Assembly: GCF_001975705.1 (NCBI RefSeq)
Contig: NZ_CP015093.1
Location: 3,232,501-3,296,500 of the forward strand
DNA length: 64,000 bases
Direction: 5' to 3'
Source of the DNA: Salipiger abyssi
GTDB lineage: Bacteria > Pseudomonadota > Alphaproteobacteria > Rhodobacterales > Rhodobacteraceae
Each line of letters opens with the position of its first letter. Position 1 is the first letter of the stretch. The notes beneath the pieces were generated by a model. That model made no database searches. It saw nothing but the letters and a program-made list of their open reading frames with translations, and had not been told where the DNA came from. Both the position numbers and the translations under genes were made by a program. Of the stretch, positions 11,366-20,869 are shown piece by piece.

Positions 11366-14236
11366 ATGCCTACTGTATTCGTAAGTCGTGCCGTTGCCGA
11401 AGAAAGTTATAACTCATACCTCCAATTTACTGTGACATTGTCGGAACCGGCGGTGGATTCGGTCACTCTGGACTACCGCACTTTGCTGAATGGCACGGCG
11501 TCCGATTTCGACACCCGTTACGCCAGCACCAGCAGCAGCAATAACGGCACCGTCACCTTCGCTCCTGGCGAGACCAACGCCACGATTTCGATCCGTGCGG
11601 ACTCTGACACCACCGACGAACCAGACGAAGCCATCACGCTGGAATTGAGCAACCTGTCGGAGAATGCCGACTTCGCCAATGGCGAGGCGGTGACCCGCGT
11701 TTTCGGCACGATTCTGGACAATGACGGCGACGGCTCGAACCTGTCGGTCTTTGTCTCCGATCCGGTGATCGTCGAAGGTGACAACGGCGCCCGTGAGGCG
11801 GTGTTCGACATCGTTCTTTCGCGCGAAGTCAACGACAGCTTTTCGCTGAGCTATTACACTGTCGACGGATCGGCACAGGCGGGCAGCGACTACACCGCGA
11901 CGAATGGCAGTGCCACTTTTCTGCCGGGACAGACCTCAACCCAAATCAGCGTTCCGATCACGACGGATACGGTTGCGGAAACCAGCGAGTATTTTTCACT
12001 CGTCGTTTCGCCGCCGTTGTCGCCGCAATTCGACACGACCGGCGCGGTCGGAAACGCGCATATTCTGGATGATGACAGCGGCGCCGGAGCAGTGGTCTCA
12101 ATCGAGGGCAGCGCCACCCAGGAGAGCTATAACAACTATGTGCGCTTTACCGTCACCCTGTCCGAGCCGCCGGTCGATGCGGTCAGCATGGACTACCGCG
12201 TGCTGTTGAGCGACAGCGCTGGAAATGACGACCTCCGCTACTATTCGACCTCGACTTCGAACAACGATACGCTGACATTCGCGCCCGGGCAGACGACGGC
12301 CAGCGTTTTTGTCCGGCTGGACAGCGACAGCATTGACGAGCGCGACGGCGCTTTCACGCTGGAACTGACCAATCTCTCCGAGAACGCGACATTCGCCGGT
12401 GGCGGCAACAGCCTCTCGGCGCTCGGCTTTTCGCTGGATAATGATGGCGTCGGCGCAAATGCAATTCTCGAGGTTCTCGATCCTGTCCTGACGGAAGGCG
12501 ATGGCGGCATTCAATATGCCGTGTTCGAGATCCAGCTTTCCCGCCCGGCGACCACCGCCTTCACCGTTGATTACGAAACCGCCGATATCACGGCCTTTGC
12601 CGGCAGCGATTATGTGGCCACCTCGGGCACGCTGACCTTTGAAGAAGGCCAGGACAGGGCCGCTGTCCGGGTTCGGGTTCTGGGGGATACGCTCAGCGAA
12701 GCGACCGAGAGCTTTGCTCTGAACCTCTCGACCTCGCCCAACGTGTCGCTGGGCACGGCCGGTCTCTCCGGTGAAGCGACCCTCATCGACAACGATTCCG
12801 GGTCCGGGCTGCTGCCGGTTCTGTCGATCACCGACACGGTGAATACCAATGAAAGCTATAACGGCTATCTGCGCTATGTGGTGACCCTGTCGGAGCCCTC
12901 CGACGAACCGGTCACGGTGGACTACACGACCGTGCTTGGGTCGGCTCTGGACAGCGATCTCTATTACACCTCGAGCAGCAGCAGCAATAACGGGTCGCTG
13001 ACCTTCCAGCCCGGCGAAACCAGCCACAGCATCTATCTGCGGGCGGACAGCGACAGCCTCGACGAGCGCGATGAATCGGTTCTGATCCGGCTCGAAAACC
13101 CGGCCGGCGCCGTGCTTGCCGGTGGCGTGTCCAGCCTGACCGCCGCGGCCTTCATCCAGGACAATGACGGTCTTGGGCTGAACATCGCCGCGGTCGGACA
13201 GCCCGCGCGGATCGACGAGCCGGCCTCCGGTGCGGTCACGGTCGCCGTGCCGCTGACCCTGTCGCAGGCGCCGGACGAGGAACTGGTTTTCAACGTCTAT
13301 GTCACCGGGGGCACCGCCTCGCAGGGGCAGGATTTCTCGCTGGTGTCGTCGCAAGTGGTGTTCGCCGCAGGACAGACCAGCTCGGCCGTGCGGTTGACCG
13401 TATCTTCGGATTTCGCCGACGAGGCGCCGGAAACGGTGATCCTGAACTATCAGCCGGTCGCGGGCTCCGAATTCGCAGGGACCATCCCCGAGCATATCTT
13501 GACGCTTGGAAACTTCACGCAGGCCACCGAGCTCGACGACAGCATTCGCGGATCTGTCGGCAACGACTCCATCGACGGGCTGGCGGGCAATGACTGGATC
13601 CTCGGCGAGGATGGGAACGATACGCTGCGCGGCGGCAATGGTGTCGATACGATCAGCGGTGGCAGCGGCGACGATTTCATTTTCGGCGGCGGCGATGCGG
13701 CGGATCTGCGCGACGTGATCTACGCCGGTGCGGGCAATGACAGCGCGGATGGCGGCTACGGCAACGACGAGCTGCGCGGGGATGCCGGCAATGACACGCT
13801 GGTCGGCGGGTTCGGCGCCGACACGATCATCGGCGGTGACGGCAATGACGTGCTGACCGGTCAGGCCTGGTCGGATGCGATCTTTGGTGGCAACGGCAAC
13901 GATTTCATCAATGGTGGTTTCGGCTTCGACCGGGTCAATGGCGGCGCAGGGGCGGATCAGTTCTATCACCTGGGCGCCGATGGCCATGGCTCGGACTGGA
14001 TCCAGGACTACAGCGCGGCGGAGGGCGACCGTCTGGTCTATGGCGGCGGCGCGGCTACGGCTGACGATTTCCTCGTACAGCGCGCCACGACCCCCGGCGC
14101 CGGCGCGGCGGGGGTGCAGGAGGTCTTTATCACCCACATCCCGAGCGGCGATCTGCTCTGGGCGCTGGTCGATGGCGACGCGCAGGGCGCGCTCATGGTG
14201 ACGGCGAACGGCGTGAGTTTCGACCTGTTGGCATAG
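11366..14236 (+). CDS. Calx-beta repeat protein with RTX C-terminal cassette
   Basis: About 956 aa, no signal peptide. Six Calx-beta type calcium-binding beta-sandwich units fill residues 1 to about 710, each with the hallmark FxxGxTxxxIxVxxxxDxxxExxExFxLxL and closing DNDG or DDDSG. They alternate between two sequence types: units 1, 3 and 5 begin with ESYN, units 2 and 4 with EGD. RTX nonapeptides and the cassette shared with the neighbouring genes follow. The start at 11366 is preceded by ggag at 5 bases; the upstream ATG at 11318 lacks this. It lies about 60 bases after the previous RTX gene, so co-transcription is likely. Probably a secreted calcium-dependent matrix or adhesion protein. 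Confidence 0.87.
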   Translation: MPTVFVSRAVAEESYNSYLQFTVTLSEPAVDSVTLDYRTLLNGTASDFDTRYASTSSSNNGTVTFAPGETNATISIRADSDTTDEPDEAITLELSNLSENADFANGEAVTRVFGTILDNDGDGSNLSVFVSDPVIVEGDNGAREAVFDIVLSREVNDSFSLSYYTVDGSAQAGSDYTATNGSATFLPGQTSTQISVPITTDTVAETSEYFSLVVSPPLSPQFDTTGAVGNAHILDDDSGAGAVVSIEGSATQESYNNYVRFTVTLSEPPVDAVSMDYRVLLSDSAGNDDLRYYSTSTSNNDTLTFAPGQTTASVFVRLDSDSIDERDGAFTLELTNLSENATFAGGGNSLSALGFSLDNDGVGANAILEVLDPVLTEGDGGIQYAVFEIQLSRPATTAFTVDYETADITAFAGSDYVATSGTLTFEEGQDRAAVRVRVLGDTLSEATESFALNLSTSPNVSLGTAGLSGEATLIDNDSGSGLLPVLSITDTVNTNESYNGYLRYVVTLSEPSDEPVTVDYTTVLGSALDSDLYYTSSSSSNNGSLTFQPGETSHSIYLRADSDSLDERDESVLIRLENPAGAVLAGGVSSLTAAAFIQDNDGLGLNIAAVGQPARIDEPASGAVTVAVPLTLSQAPDEELVFNVYVTGGTASQGQDFSLVSSQVVFAAGQTSSAVRLTVSSDFADEAPETVILNYQPVAGSEFAGTIPEHILTLGNFTQATELDDSIRGSVGNDSIDGLAGNDWILGEDGNDTLRGGNGVDTISGGSGDDFIFGGGDAADLRDVIYAGAGNDSADGGYGNDELRGDAGNDTLVGGFGADTIIGGDGNDVLTGQAWSDAIFGGNGNDFINGGFGFDRVNGGAGADQFYHLGADGHGSDWIQDYSAAEGDRLVYGGGAATADDFLVQRATTPGAGAAGVQEVFITHIPSGDLLWALVDGDAQGALMVTANGVSFDLLA

Positions 14237-14271
14237 AGGCGGCAAGCAACGCCCTCAGCGCAGTTTCGAGG

Positions 14272-14301
14272 CGGGCGCGGGACCAGTCCCGCGCCCGTTT
14301 T
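14272..14301 (+). terminator. Rho-independent terminator after Calx-beta/RTX gene
   Basis: Perfect 12-bp stem cgggcgcgggac/gtcccgcgcccg with a tiny loop, followed by tttt. It separates the first three RTX genes from the fourth. Confidence 0.88.
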
Positions 14302-14404
14302 GCGTTCCGCGCGCAAGGAGGGCAGCGGTAACGCGATGCTTGCCAGAGCGCTGTATCCTATTTAACGTCACGTCACTTCATTAAGACCACCAAGAGATTT
14401 CGAC

Positions 14405-16636
14405 ATGACAACAGGTACTGGCGGTACGTTTTTCCTCGGCCCCGAGGGGCTTTCGCAATTTGGCAGCCTCGTCCGGATGATCGGAGATCTGAACGGCGAC
14501 GGCATTGTGGACATGGCCATCACCGCGCCAAGAGCGGGCAACGGCTACGCCACGGCCGGGTCGGACAACATGGATCAGGTTGGCGTGACCTGGATCGTCT
14601 ATGGCCGGTCCGGCGACCTGAATCCGCTCTACGATTTTGCGTTCGGCGGCGATTTCAGCCCGGATGGCGCCACGGTCTCCGTGATCCAGGGCGCGGAAGC
14701 CAATGGCAACCTCGGCTATACGCTGAACCCGGCGGGCGATGTGGATGGCGACGGGATCGACGATCTGCTGATCGGCTCGGACCGCCTCGACGGCAGCAGC
14801 GGCGGGGCCTTCGTGATCTATGGTCAGCCGGGCGGGCTGCCCGCGGTGGTGGATGTTGATGCGCTCGGGCCGGGAACGGGCACCGCCCTGACCGGCGCGT
14901 CGTCGGTCCAGTTCGCGCTGCTGGCCGACGGGCCGGGCGACGTGAACGGCGACGGGCATGACGATATCTACATCACCAGCCAGAACGACAACCTGGCCTA
15001 TCTGGTCTTTGGCAATGGCGCCGATCTGCCCGCCACGATGGATCTCGACAGCGCCGCTGTCGCCGGCCGTGTGCATGTGTTCGAAAATGCCGACACGCGC
15101 GGCGGTGCCATCGGCGATATCAACGGCGACGGGATCAACGATCTGCTCGTCCAGCGAGAGACCGGATCGGACTCCGTGGTGCTTTTCGGAGGCGCGGGGC
15201 TACAGCCCGGGCGCACCGATCTCGATACCGCCGTGTTCGATGGCAGCAACGGCTTCGTGCTGGAGGCAGGCGGTTTCTGGACGGCAGAAGGACTGGACGA
15301 CGTCACCGGGGACGGGATCGGTGATCTGCTGTTGCAGGGCTACAGTTATAGCTATCTGATCTTCGGCTCCGACGAGGGCTTTCCGGCGGTGCTCGACGTA
15401 ACGGCGCTGGACGGCAGCAACGGCCAGCGCCTTTCGGGCGGCGTCAGCATGTCTGCGGGGGGTGTCGGCGATGTGAATGGCGACGGTATCCGCGATTACG
15501 TCATCGGCTCGCGCAACGATGCGACGGCGGGCACGGGGGCCGGGGTCACCTATCTGGTTTTCGGCCAGGTCGAGGGGCATGCGGCGGATGTGGATCTCAC
15601 AACGCTCGACGGCAGCAATGGCTACCGGATCTATGGCTCTGCCAATTTCGACAATGTGGCCGGGGGGCAGCTCGGGGACGTCAACAATGATGGGTTCGCG
15701 GATCTCCTGACCGGCATTATCCGCTATGACGGTCCTCCGGTGAACGGCATTCCCGCCTATGATATCGGCGGCGCGGCGGTGATCTACGGCGGGCCTGCGC
15801 GGCTCGCGGCGCTGGATGCGGCGGATGGCGCGGTGGATGGGGTGCTCGATCTGACCCATCTCGCCGACAGCCTGAGCTTTACCGAGCCCGAGCCGGTACC
15901 GATCGGCACCGGCACGCCCGAGGGCACCGAGGGGGACGACCGGCTGACCGGGGGGGCGGCAGGTGACGTCATCGACGGGCTCGATGGCAACGATACGCTG
16001 GACGGTGGCGCGGGCGCCGACACGCTGGATGGCGGCGATGGCACGGATACGCTGATCGGCGGGGAGGGCGACGATGTGCTGATCGGCGGCACATCCGAGG
16101 CGGATCTGCGCGACGTGGTCTATGGCGGCGCGGACGAGGATTCCATCGACGGCGGCTACGGCAATGACGAGCTGCGCGGCGATTCCGGAAATGACACGAT
16201 CATCGGCGGCTACGGTGCCGACACCATCATCGGCGGTGCGGGCGACGACGTGCTGACAGGCCAGGCCTGGTCGGACGCGATCTTCGGCGGCGACGGCATG
16301 GATTTTATCAATGGCGGCTTCGGCCACGACCGGGTGAATGGCGGCGCGGGCGCGGACCGGTTCTATCATCTCGGCGTGGAGGGGCACGGGTCCGACTGGA
16401 TTCAGGATTTCTCCGATGCCGAGGGCGACGCGCTGGTCTATGGCGGCAGCGCTGGGATCGGGGATTTCCAGGTCAATTTCACCGAAACCGCCAACGCCGG
16501 CGCGGCGGGGGTCGAAGAAGCCTTCGTGATCTACCGGCCCACCGGGCAGATCCTCTGGGCGCTGGTGGACGGCGCCGCGCAGGATCACATCGACCTTCTC
16601 ATTGGCGGCGTGAGCTACGACCTGCTGGCGGTCTGA
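14405..16636 (+). CDS. FG-GAP beta-propeller protein with RTX C-terminal cassette
   Basis: About 743 aa. Residues 1 to about 500 carry seven FG-GAP/integrin-alpha type repeats, each with a calcium loop such as [20 protein letters not shown] or [10 protein letters not shown], which fits one seven-bladed propeller. Then come RTX nonapeptides ([11 protein letters not shown] type) and the cassette shared with the three upstream genes ([31 protein letters not shown]-like, YDLLAV). It follows a terminator and has its own spacer of about 100 bases, so it is likely its own transcript. Probably exported by a type I system encoded elsewhere. Confidence 0.87.
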   Translation: MTTGTGGTFFLGPEGLSQFGSLVRMIGDLNGDGIVDMAITAPRAGNGYATAGSDNMDQVGVTWIVYGRSGDLNPLYDFAFGGDFSPDGATVSVIQGAEANGNLGYTLNPAGDVDGDGIDDLLIGSDRLDGSSGGAFVIYGQPGGLPAVVDVDALGPGTGTALTGASSVQFALLADGPGDVNGDGHDDIYITSQNDNLAYLVFGNGADLPATMDLDSAAVAGRVHVFENADTRGGAIGDINGDGINDLLVQRETGSDSVVLFGGAGLQPGRTDLDTAVFDGSNGFVLEAGGFWTAEGLDDVTGDGIGDLLLQGYSYSYLIFGSDEGFPAVLDVTALDGSNGQRLSGGVSMSAGGVGDVNGDGIRDYVIGSRNDATAGTGAGVTYLVFGQVEGHAADVDLTTLDGSNGYRIYGSANFDNVAGGQLGDVNNDGFADLLTGIIRYDGPPVNGIPAYDIGGAAVIYGGPARLAALDAADGAVDGVLDLTHLADSLSFTEPEPVPIGTGTPEGTEGDDRLTGGAAGDVIDGLDGNDTLDGGAGADTLDGGDGTDTLIGGEGDDVLIGGTSEADLRDVVYGGADEDSIDGGYGNDELRGDSGNDTIIGGYGADTIIGGAGDDVLTGQAWSDAIFGGDGMDFINGGFGHDRVNGGAGADRFYHLGVEGHGSDWIQDFSDAEGDALVYGGSAGIGDFQVNFTETANAGAAGVEEAFVIYRPTGQILWALVDGAAQDHIDLLIGGVSYDLLAV

Positions 16637-16639
16637 GAG

Positions 16640-16671
16640 CCGCCGTGCCGAGGGGCTTGTCGGCGCGGCGG
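16640..16671. terminator. Hairpin after the last RTX gene
   Basis: Arms ccgccgtgccga and tcggcgcggcgg pair along 12 bases with one G-T pair and an 8-base loop. No T run follows. It could end transcription of the RTX array in front of the DeoR-family gene. Confidence 0.45.
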
Positions 16672-16735
16672 ACCTCTGCTTGACTCCTGTGGAAAGGGCG
16701 CGCCGTTGCGCGCTGTCTCCGGAACAGGGCAGGGC

Positions 16736-17503
16736 ATGTCGCGCAAGAAGGACAGGCGCCAGAAGGCGATCCTCGATCAACTATCGATCAACCCGACGCT
16801 GCGTGTCGGGCGATTGTCGGACCTGCTGGAGGTGACCACGGAAACCATCCGCCGCGATCTCGAAGAACTGGCGGCTGAAGGGCTCATCAGCCGCACCTAT
16901 GGCGGTGCGATGCTGCGCCAGCCGGCGGAGCCGTCGCTGTCGCAGCGCCATACCGAGCTGGTGGAGGAGCGCGCGGCGATCGGGCGGGCTGCGGCGCCGC
17001 TGCTGAGCGGCGCGCGGGTGCTCATGCTGGGCTCGGGCGCCACCACGACGCAGCTCGCCAAGCGCATCGCCTTCGAGATGAGCGATCTCACGGTGATCGC
17101 GCATTCGGTCAGCGTGGCGGCGGCGCTGGCGATGAACCCCACGATCCAAGTGGTGATGGCGCCGGGGATCTATCATCCGGGCGAGGGCGCGCTGCACGGT
17201 GCGCAGACCGTGCGCTTCCTCTCGGATTACTCCGCCGACTGGTCGGTGACCGGCGCCAGCGCGATCTCGCCGCTGGGCCCGTCGGATGCGCTGATGGAGG
17301 CGGGCGATGTCTATGCCACGATGCTGCGGCAGAGCGCGCGGCACATGGTGCTGGCGGATCATTCGAAATTCGACCGCATGGCCACGGCACGTTACGCCGA
17401 CTGGGGCGAAATCGACGTTCTGGTCAGCGATGCACGTCCGCAGGGGCCGTTGCAGCGCGCGCTGAAGGCGGGTGGGGTGGATCTGCGGCTGGCGCGGGGC
17501 TGA
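16736..17503 (+). CDS. DeoR/GlpR-family transcriptional regulator
   Basis: About 255 aa with the two-part DeoR layout: an N-terminal winged helix (RVGRLSDLLEVTTETIRRDL, then GLISRTYGGA) and a C-terminal sugar-phosphate-sensing DeoRC domain beginning about residue 75 with the GSGATTTQL phosphate loop. DeoR proteins usually repress catabolic genes and respond to a phosphorylated intermediate. That fits the neighbouring kinase gene. ATG 16736 was preferred over an upstream TTG (16706). It runs convergently toward the aminotransferase gene, 6 bases apart, and is the obvious candidate regulator of the 17510-21538 cluster. Confidence 0.88.
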   Translation: MSRKKDRRQKAILDQLSINPTLRVGRLSDLLEVTTETIRRDLEELAAEGLISRTYGGAMLRQPAEPSLSQRHTELVEERAAIGRAAAPLLSGARVLMLGSGATTTQLAKRIAFEMSDLTVIAHSVSVAAALAMNPTIQVVMAPGIYHPGEGALHGAQTVRFLSDYSADWSVTGASAISPLGPSDALMEAGDVYATMLRQSARHMVLADHSKFDRMATARYADWGEIDVLVSDARPQGPLQRALKAGGVDLRLARG

Positions 17504-17509
17504 GGGCGC

Positions 17510-18820
17510 TCAGGGCAGGACCGCGCCGGCGAAAGCCTCGGTGAAGCGGTCGGCCTCGGCCTGGCTGAGGCAGAGAGGTGGGCGCAGCTTCAGCGTCGCG
17601 CCATAGCGTCCGGCGGCTCCGATCAGCACGCCCGCGTCGCGCATCGCGTCGATGACCTGCACGGTGAACGCCGCATCCGGCGTGCCGGGCGCATCCGGCG
17701 CGCAGAGATCGACGCCGAGAAACAGCCCCGCGCCACGCACCGCCGCCACCCTGGGCGCGCGCGCCGCGATCTCTTCGAGATCGGATTTCAGCCGCGCGCC
17801 GACGCGCTGCGCGTTGTCCTGAAGCCCTTCCTCCTCGATCACCCGCAACACCGCCAGCCCGGCGGCGCAGGCCACGGGATTGCCGCCGAAAGTGTTGAAA
17901 TAGCCGGTGTCTTCGCAGAAAGCGGCGAGATGCTCGGGCCGCGCCGCCATGCCGGCCATGGGAAAGCCGTTGCCCATGGGTTTGCCCATGGTGACGATAT
18001 CGGGGGCCACGCCGTGGCGCGCATAGCCCCAGAAGGCGCTGCCGGTGCGGGCGAAGCCGGGCTGCACCTCATCGGCGATATAGAGCCCGCCCGCCGCTTG
18101 CACCGCCTCGACGGCGGGGCGCAGAAAGCCCGGCGGATCGGCAAAGATCCCGTCGGAGGAAAAGATCGAATCCGCCAGAAGCGCCGCCGTGCCGATGCCG
18201 CGCGCGTCGAGCTCGGCCATGGCGGCGCGTATGGCACGGGCGAACCCGCCCGCGATGTCGTCGCCATAGGCTTCGCGACCCGGCGCCGGGACGGTGACCA
18301 CATGCGCCGGCGGGGCGGTGCGTTTCAGTGCCGAGGGCGAGGCTTCGGTCACCAAGGCGGTGTTACCGTGATAGGCGGTCTCGGTGACGACGAACCCGCC
18401 CGCGCCGCTCACCTGCCGCGCCACCCGCATCGCCAGATCGTTGGCCTCGCTGCCCGAGCAGGTCAGCACGACGTTCGACAGCGCCGAAGGCAGCCGCGCC
18501 TTCAGCGCTTCGAGATAGGTGTCGACCCCGGCGACCAGATAGCGGGTATGGGTGTTGAGCGTCGCGATCTGCCGCGACACCGCCGCGACCACCTCCGGGT
18601 GGGAGTGACCGACCGAGGGCACGTTGTTGTAGAAATCCAGATAGCGGGTGCCGTCCACCGCGACCATCCAGGCGCCCTGTGCGGAGACCATCTCGATGGG
18701 GGCGCGGTAGAACAGCACCGAGGCCGCGCCGAGATTGTCGAGCCGCCGCGCCACCGGCCCGGCACCGCCCTGACGGTTGTCGAAGGCGTTCATCTCGAGA
18801 ATCCGGCGCGGTTCGCTCAT
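17510..18820 (-). CDS. Class III aminotransferase-fold PLP enzyme, possible phospho-lyase
   Basis: 436 aa, usual length for the family. PLP features are clear: GSEANDLA (123-130) for phosphate binding, the ADEVQPGFARTG stretch with Asp250, and Lys280 in TMGKPMGNG as the Schiff-base lysine. The start overlaps the stop of the upstream kinase gene (ATGA), so the two are translationally coupled. Class III members closest in context (ethanolamine-phosphate and phosphohydroxylysine phospho-lyases) remove phosphate and ammonia from a phosphorylated amino alcohol made by a kinase of exactly this neighbour type. That role is inferred from context; a plain transaminase is the alternative. Confidence 0.85.
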   Translation of the reverse strand: MSEPRRILEMNAFDNRQGGAGPVARRLDNLGAASVLFYRAPIEMVSAQGAWMVAVDGTRYLDFYNNVPSVGHSHPEVVAAVSRQIATLNTHTRYLVAGVDTYLEALKARLPSALSNVVLTCSGSEANDLAMRVARQVSGAGGFVVTETAYHGNTALVTEASPSALKRTAPPAHVVTVPAPGREAYGDDIAGGFARAIRAAMAELDARGIGTAALLADSIFSSDGIFADPPGFLRPAVEAVQAAGGLYIADEVQPGFARTGSAFWGYARHGVAPDIVTMGKPMGNGFPMAGMAARPEHLAAFCEDTGYFNTFGGNPVACAAGLAVLRVIEEEGLQDNAQRVGARLKSDLEEIAARAPRVAAVRGAGLFLGVDLCAPDAPGTPDAAFTVQVIDAMRDAGVLIGAAGRYGATLKLRPPLCLSQAEADRFTEAFAGAVLP

Positions 18821-19818
18821 CTCTCCTGCTCCGCGAGATAGGCCTCGGCCAGCGCCACGGTGCCCTCGGTATAGGCGGCGTGCCCGGCCATGGCGGCGGT
18901 TTCGGTCTCCGCATGGCTGGCGATCCAGGCGGTGAGCAGCAGGCGGCGGAACATGATGAAGGTCGGGATCATCGCCACGTCCTCGTCGGACAGCGGCGCG
19001 ACCGAGCGGTAGCCGCGTACCCAGGCCGCTTGCAGCGCCGGCACGATCGAGTCGGTTTCGAGGAAGGAGATCGCTGCGGCGAAATCGTAGATGAACCAGG
19101 AAAACCCGCAATCGTCGAAGTCGATCACCGCAAGATTGTCGCCATCGGCGAGCAGGTTGGCGAGCCGCAGATCCGCATGCACCAGCCCAAAGCGCTCCGG
19201 CCCGGCGCCATAGGCGGCGAGTTTCTGCTCCAGCACATTGCAGAGCCGCTCCAGCAATGCTCCCTGCGCCACGGTCAGCCCCAGCGCCGCGCGCCAGTCG
19301 CCCCAGAGCGGGGCGGGGCCGAAGGCGGTCTCGAAATTCCAGGTCTTGCGCAGGAAATGCTCGGGCGGTGTCCAGTTGCGGCTGTGCCCGTGCAGCTGGG
19401 CGGAGATCGCGCCCAGCGTCTCGAAACCGGGCACGAGGCTGGCATCCGCATCGGGTTCGCGCCCGGGCATGAATTCGAAGCCCACCACATGGCGGGTCTG
19501 GCCGCTCTCCTCGAAACTGGCGATATGGCTGCCGTCGCGCAGGCGCAGCGGCTCCGGCGTCAGCACCGCGCCGCTCTCGCGTAGGGCGGAGATCCAGGCG
19601 AGCTCGGACTCGATCTCGGCGCGGCTGTGGTAATCGGGCCGGTGAACGCGCAGGATCAGCGGCGCGTCGCGGGCGGGATCCTCGGCAAGGAAGGTGGCGT
19701 TTTCCGACAGCGTCAGCAGCCGGATCGTCGTGTCGGGGCCAAGACCCCATTCCGGCGCGAGCGCTTCGGCCCCCCGCCGCAGGCGCTCGACAAAGTCGTC
19801 CTCATACAGTCCCGACAT
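18817..19818 (-). CDS. APH-family small-molecule kinase (hydroxylysine/homoserine kinase-like)
   Basis: 333 aa aminoglycoside-phosphotransferase fold. The catalytic loop HADLRLANLL (from His214, Asp216) and the metal-binding IDFDD (Asp233/Asp235) are intact. Despite the family name, such chromosomal proteins next to class III PLP enzymes usually phosphorylate amino alcohols or hydroxy-amino acids. First gene of a two-gene minus-strand operon with the PLP enzyme. It is divergent from the SDR gene across a 188-base spacer, so the two transcripts probably share control. The substrate is unknown. Confidence 0.82.
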   Translation of the reverse strand: MSGLYEDDFVERLRRGAEALAPEWGLGPDTTIRLLTLSENATFLAEDPARDAPLILRVHRPDYHSRAEIESELAWISALRESGAVLTPEPLRLRDGSHIASFEESGQTRHVVGFEFMPGREPDADASLVPGFETLGAISAQLHGHSRNWTPPEHFLRKTWNFETAFGPAPLWGDWRAALGLTVAQGALLERLCNVLEQKLAAYGAGPERFGLVHADLRLANLLADGDNLAVIDFDDCGFSWFIYDFAAAISFLETDSIVPALQAAWVRGYRSVAPLSDEDVAMIPTFIMFRRLLLTAWIASHAETETAAMAGHAAYTEGTVALAEAYLAEQER

Positions 19819-20006
19819 CTGCCTGCCCTTTTCTTCCGCATCGCCCCATCGGGGTAACCAGAGAATTTGTATCTTGCAACATTTTGCTTGCTCACCTCCA
19901 CATTCGTGCAAATCATCCGCTTCAGATGCGCAAAAAACACCCACGCCGCCGGCGGATGCGCGGCGGGCGCGGGGACCTCGAACAACCTCGAACAAGGAGC
20001 ACTGAT
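19819..20006. promoter_or_regulatory. Divergent promoter/operator region of the kinase and SDR genes
   Basis: This 188-base spacer separates two diverging transcription units and is the AT-richest part of the cluster. It contains related tracts ttgcaacattttgc and cattcgtgcaaat (about 19874-19914) that could be DeoR-family operator half sites. The assignment is by position only. Confidence 0.35.
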
Positions 20007-20786
20007 ATGCTGACATCCATTGCGGGAAAATCGGTGATCGTGACCGGCGGGTCAAAGGGGATCGGCAAGGGCATCGCCACGGTCTTTGCCCGGCAGGGGG
20101 CAAAGGTGATGATCGCGGCGCGCGGGCAGGCAGCGGCGGAGGCCACGGTGGCCGAGATCGCGGCGGCGGGCGGCACGGCGGCCCATACGTGCTGCGACGT
20201 GGCGGACTGGGACAGCGTGCAGGCGATGGTGGCGGCCACGGCGGAGGCGTTCGGCGGCGTCGATATCCTCTGCGCCAATGCCGGGATCTTTCCGCAGGTG
20301 AAGCTGGTGGATATGGACCCGGAGCAGTGGGACAGCGTCCTGTCGACCAATCTCAAGAGCAGTTTTCTCTGCGTGAAGGCCTGCATCCCGTATTTCGAAA
20401 AGGCCGGCAAGGGCCGGGTGGTGCTGACCTCGTCGATCACCGGGCCGGTGACGGGCTTTCCGGGCTGGGCGCATTACGGCGCGTCGAAATCCGGCCAGCT
20501 CGGCTTTCTCAAGACCGCCGCGATGGAGCTGGCGCGCTATGGCACCACGATCAACGCGGTGATGCCGGGCAATATCTATACCGAGGGGCTCCAGGATCTG
20601 GGCGAGGATTATCTGAAGACCATGGCCGCCTCGATCCCGCTGAAACGGCTGGGCGCGGTGGAGGATATCGGCAACGCGGCGCTGTTCTTTGCCAGCGACG
20701 AGGCGGGCTATATCACCGGCCAGCAGATCGTCGTGGATGGCGGACAGATCCTGCCGGAGAGCCTTGAGGCGATGGAGGAGATCTGA
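20007..20786 (+). CDS. Short-chain dehydrogenase/reductase
   Basis: 259 aa classical SDR: TGGSKGIG (13-20) for NAD(P) binding, NAG (91-93), catalytic Ser142/143, Tyr157 and Lys161 (YGASK), and the terminal ITGQQIVVDGGQ. Strong aaggag precedes ATG 20007. Often labelled FabG-like, but its position between a kinase/PLP operon and a hydrolase suggests oxidation or reduction of an aldehyde or alcohol produced by that pathway. Followed by a hairpin and then the hydrolase gene. Confidence 0.88.
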   Translation: MLTSIAGKSVIVTGGSKGIGKGIATVFARQGAKVMIAARGQAAAEATVAEIAAAGGTAAHTCCDVADWDSVQAMVAATAEAFGGVDILCANAGIFPQVKLVDMDPEQWDSVLSTNLKSSFLCVKACIPYFEKAGKGRVVLTSSITGPVTGFPGWAHYGASKSGQLGFLKTAAMELARYGTTINAVMPGNIYTEGLQDLGEDYLKTMAASIPLKRLGAVEDIGNAALFFASDEAGYITGQQIVVDGGQILPESLEAMEEI

Positions 20787-20797
20787 ACACGTCCCGT

Positions 20798-20819
20798 GCC
20801 CCGCTCCGGGGCATCTTTT
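20798..20819 (+). terminator. Terminator-like hairpin after SDR gene
   Basis: gcccc/ggggc stem with a 5-base loop followed by atctttt. It may attenuate rather than fully stop transcription into the next gene, which begins 50 bases later. Confidence 0.5.
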
Positions 20820-20829
20820 CACCGGTGAG

Positions 20830-20850
20830 GCCCCGGATCAGGTCCGGGGC
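20830..20850. repeat. REP-like palindrome
   Basis: gccccgga and tccggggc pair perfectly around tcagg. Palindromes of this ccccggatc...tccgggg type are common between genes in alphaproteobacteria. This one lies just before the isochorismatase-type gene. Confidence 0.5.
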
Positions 20851-20869
20851 GGGTTGGGAGACAAGACCC

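Noticed and set aside
2975..16780. Long open frames (up to 715 codons) on the minus strand opposite the RTX genes
   Set aside because: They are shadows of highly biased GC-rich repeat codons; their sequences are Arg/Ile/Ala-rich with no domain, and the plus frame has clear domains.
17510..19750. A single 746-codon minus-strand frame joining aminotransferase and kinase
   Set aside because: The part beyond 18820 is out of frame for the kinase and Arg-rich; the kinase reads in another frame with all catalytic residues, so these are two overlapping genes, not a fusion.
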